From: Acetobacterium wieringae
GTDB taxonomy: Bacteria; Bacillota; Clostridia; Eubacteriales; Eubacteriaceae
Assembly (NCBI RefSeq): GCF_001766835.1
Contig: NZ_LKEU01000046.1
Location: 1-47,409 of the forward strand
Length of the DNA: 47,409 nt
Direction: 5' to 3'
The notes under the pieces were generated by a model that did not search any database, was not told where the DNA came from, and worked only from the letters and a program-made list of their open reading frames with translations. A program made the position numbers and the translations under genes. The first letter of the stretch is position 1. Every line of letters begins with the position of its first letter. This document shows, piece by piece, positions 41,748 through 47,409 of the stretch.

Positions 41748-43208
41748 TCAATCGCTATGTTTTTTTATATAGTCAACGATTTCGTTTTTTCCCACCCGAT
41801 TGACGCCGCTGTGTTCCACGTCAAACCCGGCATCAATCGCATGACCAAGCACCTTTTCCATTACTTCAGCGACCCGGGGACGGCAGAAGGTTCCTTGACA
41901 CCAGCCGCAGCCTGCCCGGGTACGTCGTTTGATGCCGTCAACGGTGGTTACGGGAATACCCCGGTTCATGGCATCAATAATAGTCGCTTCATTGACTTGT
42001 TCGCAGCGGCAGATTATTCTTTCCGGGCTGGAGGCCATGTCCACCAGCGGCTGGATTTCTTTCACCGGTTTTAATTCAGTGCGGGTAATAATCGGAGCCC
42101 GATAAGGATTGAAGCTGGGGTCTTCTTCAAAGGGACAGTTCAGCTCTTTTAAAAGGCCCAGAACCATCTCGGCAATAGCTGGTGAAGACGTCAGACCCGG
42201 AGATTGAATACCGGCGCAATTTATAAATCCGGTCACGGGGGTGGCTTCAATAATAAAGTCGTCGGTGGAGCTGACTGCCCGAACGCCGGTAAAACTACGG
42301 ATGAACTGTTTTATGTTTAATTTGTCGGTGGTGTGTTTGGCTTCATTAAAAATTTTCAGGAGCCGTTCGGCATGGGTGGATTTGTCAACTGTATCTTCAT
42401 TGACCGCATCCGGACCGATCAGCAGGTTGCCGAAATAGGTTGGGGTGACAAGGATTCCTTTGCCCATTTTTGTGGGCATTTGGAATAAGACCGTATTGAT
42501 GATGCTGGCAGAGCCCCGTACCATCAGGATGTACTCACCGGTGCGGGGGGTAATGGTGAAATAATCAACACCAACCATTTTTGAGACGGCGTCTGAGGAT
42601 ACACCGCCAGCGTTAATCACATAATGCGACTGGTACTGTTGGCCATTTTGGTCAGTCAGGGAAAAGCCGTCAGTGTTTTTTTGGATGCTGGTAATTTCGG
42701 TGTTCAACAACAGCTTAACACCATTGGCAACAGCGTTTTCGGCCAGTGCTATGGCCATTTCGTAGGGTGAGCAGATGCCGGCCCCTTTACAGTACAGGGC
42801 GTATTTGACAGCTGGGTTGACATTTGGTTCCATGGCCATAATCTGGTCATGATTAAGAATTTCCAGATCGTCGACACCATTGGCCAGGCCGTTTTCATAT
42901 AATTCCTGGAGTTTTGCCAATTGCTCTTCTTCAAAGGCCAATACCAGCGATCCGATTTTTTCAAAGCCAAAGTTAAGCTCCTCGTTTAGCTGATCGAATT
43001 GCTTGCGGCCCTTGTAGCACAGACCTCCTTTTACTTTGGTGTGGGATTCGGCAAAGCCTCCATGGACAATGGCTGAATTGGCTTTAGTGGCCCCCATCGA
43101 CACATCATCTTCCTTATCAAAAACAACAACAGATAATTTGTAACGGCTTAACGCTCGGGCGATCGAGGTTCCGATAATACCGGCGCCGATTATAGCAACA
43201 TCATACAT
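41748..43208 (-). CDS. GlpA-like FAD-dependent oxidoreductase with BFD [2Fe-2S] domain
   Basis: 486 residues from ATG 43208 (AAGGAG 6 bases upstream). The FAD site is YDVAIIGAGIIGTSIARALS. The DAO fold is clear through KANSAIVHGGF and YVINAGGVSSDAVSKM. The C-terminus has a BFD-like [2Fe-2S] domain with CRC (ERIICRCEQV) and GCGWCQGTFC. This is the catalytic-subunit type of anaerobic glycerol-3-phosphate dehydrogenase or hydroxy-acid oxidase. It follows the asparaginase-like gene by 43 bases. No separate GlpB/C is here. Substrate unknown. Confidence 0.88.
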   Translation of the reverse strand: MYDVAIIGAGIIGTSIARALSRYKLSVVVFDKEDDVSMGATKANSAIVHGGFAESHTKVKGGLCYKGRKQFDQLNEELNFGFEKIGSLVLAFEEEQLAKLQELYENGLANGVDDLEILNHDQIMAMEPNVNPAVKYALYCKGAGICSPYEMAIALAENAVANGVKLLLNTEITSIQKNTDGFSLTDQNGQQYQSHYVINAGGVSSDAVSKMVGVDYFTITPRTGEYILMVRGSASIINTVLFQMPTKMGKGILVTPTYFGNLLIGPDAVNEDTVDKSTHAERLLKIFNEAKHTTDKLNIKQFIRSFTGVRAVSSTDDFIIEATPVTGFINCAGIQSPGLTSSPAIAEMVLGLLKELNCPFEEDPSFNPYRAPIITRTELKPVKEIQPLVDMASSPERIICRCEQVNEATIIDAMNRGIPVTTVDGIKRRTRAGCGWCQGTFCRPRVAEVMEKVLGHAIDAGFDVEHSGVNRVGKNEIVDYIKKHSD

Positions 43209-43251
43209 AGCAGTCTCCTTCAGTATCATTAGATTTTTAGCAATCGAATGC

Positions 43252-44310
43252 TTAGATTACATACCCATTTTCCTTGGCATCTCGCAGAAATTCATAGAAA
43301 AATTCCCGTTTTACATAGTTTAGCGGGGCATATTCCTGCTGGTTGTAGGCAAAATTCAATTTGGTGACAGCAGCCTCAAAGGAAATATTTTCCAGAGGGA
43401 TGCCGCCAGCGGCAATCAGTTCCCGACAGGACGCATAAAGATCGCCCTGTATATTTTTGTAGGAAATCAGATAATGATCGACCTGGGGATTATTTTTGAT
43501 AAAGGACAGGAGCGACGTTCCGTTTTCCCCTGTAACATTACCGCTGCCACAGTGGTATAAGGAGTGAAGGACAGCCCGGATTGGACGGTTATGCAGGTTG
43601 ATCACCTCATAGTTTAAACCGGGATAGGCTCGCAGCGCCAATACTTCATTACGAAATTCGGCAATGGTTGGGACACAGTCAGGAGTCGGATTATAAAGCT
43701 TGAGCATGGACGGATTTTTAGGACTGGGGACACAGCACAGTCCCCGATGATCAAAAACGCCTAAAGGATCTCCGAAACTGGTAAAGTCATCCCGTAGCCA
43801 ATCCGCTTCCTGAAGCCGGGTGGCCAGGTGAACATAAATAATATGATCGCTATTTTCATAAAGGGTATAAAAACCAGGCAGTTTCATATTAATGATAAAT
43901 GCCACTGCCGCTGAAAAATTGGCGATGGCATTGCTGTTTGGTTGGCCGATGGCGTAGTTGGCAGCCACTAAAACGATCGGAATCAGAGGACTGTCAAGAC
44001 CATAGGAAAGGGCGGCCCCGGTATAGGGCAGGGTATCCGATCCGTGGGCAATAATGACACCATCATAGTCGCAAAGACGATGGGATTGCAGGGTTTCTAT
44101 TATTTGCAGCCAGTGTTTTGGTTCGGCGTTTTCACTGAGGATGTTAAAGGGACGGACGACCTCAAATTCGACTTGACAGTTGCTTTGTTCGTTGTAGATG
44201 GCGAGTAAGTCGTCACTGCGACGGGAATCAACATCGATACAGCCATCATTGACAGCGCTGCCGATGGTTCCGCCGGTTAATACTAATAAAATTCTGGGTA
44301 TTTTTTCCAT
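43252..44310 (-). CDS. Asparaginase-like protein with altered catalytic motifs
   Basis: 352 residues, AAAGGATG before ATG. The N-terminal Thr block is LVLTGGTIGSAVNDG and the second is IIAHGSDTLPYTGAAL, where asparaginases usually have HGTDT, so the second catalytic Thr is Ser. The usual SADGPxNL block appears as NSNAIANFSAAV, lacking the Asp-Gly. It may hydrolyse another amide or be a non-classical family member. It has a weak own promoter with an extended -10 (TGCTATAAT, 44346-44341 region) and is followed by the FAD oxidoreductase gene. Confidence 0.8.
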   Translation of the reverse strand: MEKIPRILLVLTGGTIGSAVNDGCIDVDSRRSDDLLAIYNEQSNCQVEFEVVRPFNILSENAEPKHWLQIIETLQSHRLCDYDGVIIAHGSDTLPYTGAALSYGLDSPLIPIVLVAANYAIGQPNSNAIANFSAAVAFIINMKLPGFYTLYENSDHIIYVHLATRLQEADWLRDDFTSFGDPLGVFDHRGLCCVPSPKNPSMLKLYNPTPDCVPTIAEFRNEVLALRAYPGLNYEVINLHNRPIRAVLHSLYHCGSGNVTGENGTSLLSFIKNNPQVDHYLISYKNIQGDLYASCRELIAAGGIPLENISFEAAVTKLNFAYNQQEYAPLNYVKREFFYEFLRDAKENGYVI

Positions 44311-44372
44311 AGCTGAGCATCCTTTCGGTAATTTAGAATAATTATAGCATCTAATCAGGAGCAGGGGAATAA

Positions 44373-44405
44373 AAAAAGCAAACAGCAGAAATGTGTTTGC
44401 TTTTT
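44373..44405 (-). terminator. Terminator between the reactivase and asparaginase-like genes
   Basis: AAAAAGCAAACA (44373-44384) / TGTTTGCTTTTT (44394-44405), a 12-bp stem with a 9-base loop; T-rich on both strands. It suggests that the reactivase gene is mostly transcribed alone. Confidence 0.82.
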
Positions 44406-44433
44406 AATGACCAGATCAAAAGGAGAAAGACAA

Positions 44434-46230
44434 TTAGGCCATTTCATTACGACCAAGAAAGGTGTTTTGCATGTACCGGTTCGAAAAATCAGGATCAGTG
44501 GCTAACTCGATGTGAGTGGTGACTTTGGGGATTGTTTCGCAGCGTTTGGCTTCATCCTGAGATAAGAGAAAAAGTTGGGAACCGGTTCCGGCTCCATTAC
44601 CTATGGAGCGGATCGGTACGCCAGAAATTTCTGGAAGTAAACCAATAAACTGAGCATTTTCGATATCGATGTAATTGCCAAACGCACCTGCCAGAGTTAT
44701 TTCTTTGAGATCCGTGGCTTTGATGCCGTACTTTTCAGTTAGCAGGCAGCAGCCGGTAAAGATGGCGGCCTTGGCCAATTGTACTGCCCGAACATCTTTC
44801 TGGGTGATGATCATTTCTTTGCCATTGGGGTTATCCTGATGACGGACAAAAACAAAATAGCGTTGATTGTTCTCGTCGGTTTTGAACCGATCTTTAAAGG
44901 GGTGATTATCAAGATCCTCGCCTTTAATAAAATTACCGCGATCATAAATCAGTCTTTCCCGAAACAGGAAGGCAATGGCATCGATAATCCCCGAGCCACA
45001 AAATCCCAGGGGCGCAGCATCGCCAATAACATGACATTTGATTTCATTGTCAATCAGTTCGATTTTTTCGATGGCTCCAGTGGTGCCACGCATCCCCATG
45101 TGGATACCGGCTCCTTCAAGTGCAGGACCGCAGGCCGTGGAAGCGACAAAGTAGCGGTTCCGGTTGCCGACAGCTATTTCGCCATTTGTACCCAAGTCAA
45201 TCATCAAGCGGTATTCGTCATCCTTTGGCAGACCCAGCAATACTGCTGTTGTATCGGCGCCAACAAACCCTCCCAATAAGGGCAGAAAGGTTATTTTACC
45301 GTTGGGGTTAATATTGATGGTAAATTCTTCGGCATCGGCAACCACCATATCCCGGGTGATCCCGGTAAATGGGGAAAGACCCAAATGCAGGGGATTTAAG
45401 CCCAGAAAAAGATGGGCCATGGTACTGTTACCGCAGAATACACACTCATAAACAGCTTCTGCAGCGATCTTTGATTCATAGAAAAGGTTTGAAAGGATGT
45501 TGTTGACCGTTTCAATAATAGCATGTTGGATCGCCTTCAAATTTTCAGGCGAGGTGGATGCATAATCGATACGGCTGATTACATCACCGCCAAAAGATAT
45601 TTGCTTATTCAAAGAGGAATACTGATGAATCAGAACTCCACTGGTGAGATCATAAAGGTAGCCGACAACCGAGGTCGTCCCAATGTCAAAGGCAACACCA
45701 TAGGCGTTTAGCGATTCACTGCTGGGGATTAGATCAATCACTTCATCATTATAGAGCACAAAATTCATCAAAGGAAGGCTTTTCTGATGAAAGATTTCAG
45801 CAGATTTCTGCAATACTTTAATAGAAGACATCTTGATCGGCATATCGAGGGCGTTGCGGATGGCTTCAAGATCGTAGGAACACATCTCCGGTTTCAAGTG
45901 TGCCATTGGGGTGGTCACAACCCTGGTTTTGGGGTTAAAACTCAGTGTCTCATTTTCGGTGGTTTCCAGTATTTGTGATACGGCGGCTTCTTTTGAAATG
46001 AGAATAGCCATATCGTTGGACACGGGATGCTGGCAACCAAGGACTTCTGAAACTAAATCGTTTTCACGAATGGTCACAAGGCATTTCTTACACGTTCCCT
46101 TGCCTCCGCAAACTAGATTTTGAGGAAAACCAACCTGAGCACAGGCGGCAGCAACGGTAGTTCCAGTTTCAACCAGGATACTTTTATCCAGCAATGGGAA
46201 AAAAATGCGAATAGTCTTCAAAGATGACAT
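44434..46230 (-). CDS. Corrinoid protein reductive activase (RACo/OdmC-like, [2Fe-2S] + ASKHA)
   Basis: 598 residues, GAAAGGAC upstream. Residues 1-~85 form a ferredoxin-like [2Fe-2S] domain with C41, C47, C50 and C66 (CGGKGTCKKC then GCQHPV). After a linker, an actin-like ATPase fold of the DUF4445 type starts at AFDIGTTSVVGYLYD, with MIDLGTNGEIAVGN, ACGPALEGAGI and LAGAFGNYIDI. It reduces inactive Co(II) corrinoid to Co(I) using ATP. It is the fourth component needed by the operon at 38.7-41.3 kb. Own promoter upstream and a terminator after. Confidence 0.94.
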   Translation of the reverse strand: MSSLKTIRIFFPLLDKSILVETGTTVAAACAQVGFPQNLVCGGKGTCKKCLVTIRENDLVSEVLGCQHPVSNDMAILISKEAAVSQILETTENETLSFNPKTRVVTTPMAHLKPEMCSYDLEAIRNALDMPIKMSSIKVLQKSAEIFHQKSLPLMNFVLYNDEVIDLIPSSESLNAYGVAFDIGTTSVVGYLYDLTSGVLIHQYSSLNKQISFGGDVISRIDYASTSPENLKAIQHAIIETVNNILSNLFYESKIAAEAVYECVFCGNSTMAHLFLGLNPLHLGLSPFTGITRDMVVADAEEFTININPNGKITFLPLLGGFVGADTTAVLLGLPKDDEYRLMIDLGTNGEIAVGNRNRYFVASTACGPALEGAGIHMGMRGTTGAIEKIELIDNEIKCHVIGDAAPLGFCGSGIIDAIAFLFRERLIYDRGNFIKGEDLDNHPFKDRFKTDENNQRYFVFVRHQDNPNGKEMIITQKDVRAVQLAKAAIFTGCCLLTEKYGIKATDLKEITLAGAFGNYIDIENAQFIGLLPEISGVPIRSIGNGAGTGSQLFLLSQDEAKRCETIPKVTTHIELATDPDFSNRYMQNTFLGRNEMA

Positions 46231-46292
46231 AAAATTGTCCTTTCTCAGTTATAAATTGGGGGGACCTGTAAAATATTTTCTAAACTGATTTT

Positions 46293-46321
46293 ATTATACC
46301 CGTAAAATACGAGATTTTCAA
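46293..46321 (-). promoter_or_regulatory. Sigma-A promoter of the activase gene
   Basis: Minus strand TTGAAA (46321-46316), 17 bases, TATAAT (46298-46293), about 60 bases before the start. No TTACT/AGTAA repeat is seen here, so it may not share the TetR control. Confidence 0.75.
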
Positions 46322-47276
46322 TACGCAGCGAATGATAATGAAAAATTTGTCTGAGGCTTATTTTTCTGAGGGCTGGTTTATGAATAAAATCAGCCCATTG
46401 CGGTTTTTGAATGAAGGTCAGGTGATTCGTTTATATCAATGAAGTTGTTGAGAGCGATTGGAAGTGAAATGCAGTGTTAACCAGACTAATCCTTTTTAAA
46501 GACAGCTGAATCGGAACGGCAATACAAGATGGACCGAAGCCAGTAATTTTTCCCGAAAATACCCTACTAGCAAGCACAGTAAAATTTTACAATATAAAAA
46601 CGACATTTAATCAAATCTAAACGATCTGAGCATCAATTTAGAGAGATATATTACCCCTATTTTTATTGTTTGAGATTTAACAAACGATAAAAGAAAATAA
46701 ATTGAATTAAACTAGAAATAATTTGACATTCTTTAAAATTGGTGGTAATCTGAATTAAATTTGTATATACAATTAAATAGTGGACAACCTGCCCGGTATC
46801 AGTATTTATAAAGCGGACTTAATAGGGCAATTAGAATAGCATAATTTGGGATAAATATGATTCAAAAACAAGTTTGGAGGTGAAGTTGTAGGTTAGTCAC
46901 TTATTGAACATCGGAATGCTGGAGTTGTCTGTCAAGGGATTAATAAAATTCATGGTACAAAAATGGAAAAGCATCAAAAATTACAAAAATGGATGATTTT
47001 CTATGATGATTTGTAAAAATATGTCATAGAATTCATTTTAAAAGCGGCTTTAAAAAACTATATAGAATTAAAATGCAATCTAATGTTGAATTGCACAGAA
47101 GTTTTGTGTCGCAGAGTAAAATATTGTTCAGATTATTGATGTAAACCCCGTAAATGTAAACGTTATTCGTATTTTTTCAGTAAAAAATTGTCACATTTAT
47201 TATTTGATTTTTAGATTGAAATCATATATCATAAATGCAGATGTTAAAAATTTATCAAAGTATTGGAGGAAATAGT
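46322..47276. other. AT-rich intergenic region before fhs
   Basis: About 950 bases with no convincing gene. A possible plus-strand promoter is TTGACA-N17-TAATCT (46723-46751). A stem-like stretch GGGCTG...CAGCCC lies near 46371-46399. GGAGGTG at 46876-46882 is not followed by a useful frame. It could be the long leader or control region of fhs. Confidence 0.5.
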
Positions 47277-47409
47277 ATGGGTTTTAAATCAGACATTGAG
47301 ATTGCACAAGAAGCTACACCACAGGATATTCGTGAGATAGCAAAGAAATTGGGTTTAACAGAAGACGATCTGGATTTATACGGGAAGTATAAAGCAAAGG
47401 TAGACTATA
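47277..47409 (+). CDS. fhs: Formate-tetrahydrofolate ligase, N-terminus (partial)
   Basis: 44 residues from ATG 47277, TTGGAGGAAAT upstream, open to the window edge. GFKSDIEIAQEATPQDIREI and LYGKYKAKVDY are the hallmark start of the enzyme. It makes 10-formyl-THF from formate, THF and ATP, the first THF step of the acetogenic methyl branch; methyl-THF from the neighbouring demethylase joins the same branch later. Confidence 0.96.
   Translation, partial: MGFKSDIEIAQEATPQDIREIAKKLGLTEDDLDLYGKYKAKVDY

Noticed and set aside
46919..46996. Small frame beginning MLELSVKGL
   Set aside because: 26 codons, no suitable ribosome site, AT-rich chance frame.
1..47409. CRISPR arrays, tRNA or rRNA genes, prophage
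   Set aside because: No regularly spaced repeats, no cloverleaf or rRNA-like stretches, and no phage structural genes were seen.

Overview
The window looks like chromosome of an acetogenic Firmicute of the Acetobacterium/Eubacteriaceae type. The signs are a formate-tetrahydrofolate ligase start at the right edge, the four components of a corrinoid-dependent demethylase, Gram-positive style strong Shine-Dalgarno sites, and a Clostridia-like rpoBC / str operon. All calls come from reading the sequence and from remembered family motifs; no database or alignment was run.

Layout. (1) 1-3.45 kb is a decayed accessory zone: the N-terminus of an insertion-sequence transposase on the minus strand, a Fic protein gene that has lost its catalytic centre, scattered pieces of AlbA/Schlafen-type ATP-binding regulators, and a 36-bp direct repeat, followed by intact small genes (VOC protein, flavodoxin). 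(2) 3.47-7.2 kb: an ABM-GNAT fusion, a second GNAT and a FIST-GGDEF diguanylate cyclase. (3) 7.3-8.3 kb (minus): an orphan URO-D-type corrinoid methyltransferase. (4) 8.5-19.2 kb: a polyol/ketose-phosphate island. A divergent pair of isomerases (TPI family and RpiB family, both looking more like tetrose-phosphate isomerases than canonical enzymes) faces a sigma-54 activator with an HPr-like N-terminus. Then come dhaM, dhaK and dhaL, with -24/-12 promoters before dhaM and dhaK, a GlpP antiterminator preceded by its own leader terminator, an SGNH hydrolase, an amidohydrolase and a GlpK-family kinase with a changed substrate pocket. (5) 19.3-21.65 kb: a polar amino-acid ABC transporter. (6) 21.7-34.35 kb: rpoB-rpoC, an L7Ae-like protein, rpsL, rpsG, fusA, tuf. 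(7) 34.4-41.55 kb: a TetR regulator divergent from an MFS (GPH-type) transporter and an SLC13-type transporter, convergent with a three-gene methyltransferase operon (corrinoid protein, methyl-THF methyltransferase, URO-D-type methyltransferase I). A near-identical operator-like element lies at the TetR/MFS promoters and at the methyltransferase promoter. (8) 41.7-46.3 kb (minus): a GlpA-like FAD/BFD oxidoreductase, an asparaginase-like protein, and the [2Fe-2S]/ASKHA corrinoid reactivase that completes the demethylase. (9) A ~950-bp AT-rich gap leads into fhs.

How it fits together. The demethylase would take methyl groups from a methylated substrate (imported by the TetR-linked carriers) to tetrahydrofolate, feeding the Wood-Ljungdahl methyl branch next to fhs. 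The sigma-54/DhaKLM island would feed phosphorylated C3 or C4 ketoses into central metabolism, with PTS phosphorylation state possibly read by the activator's HPr-like domain. The most interesting parts are that HPr-fused activator, the possible tetrulose-phosphate pathway, and the shared TetR operator.
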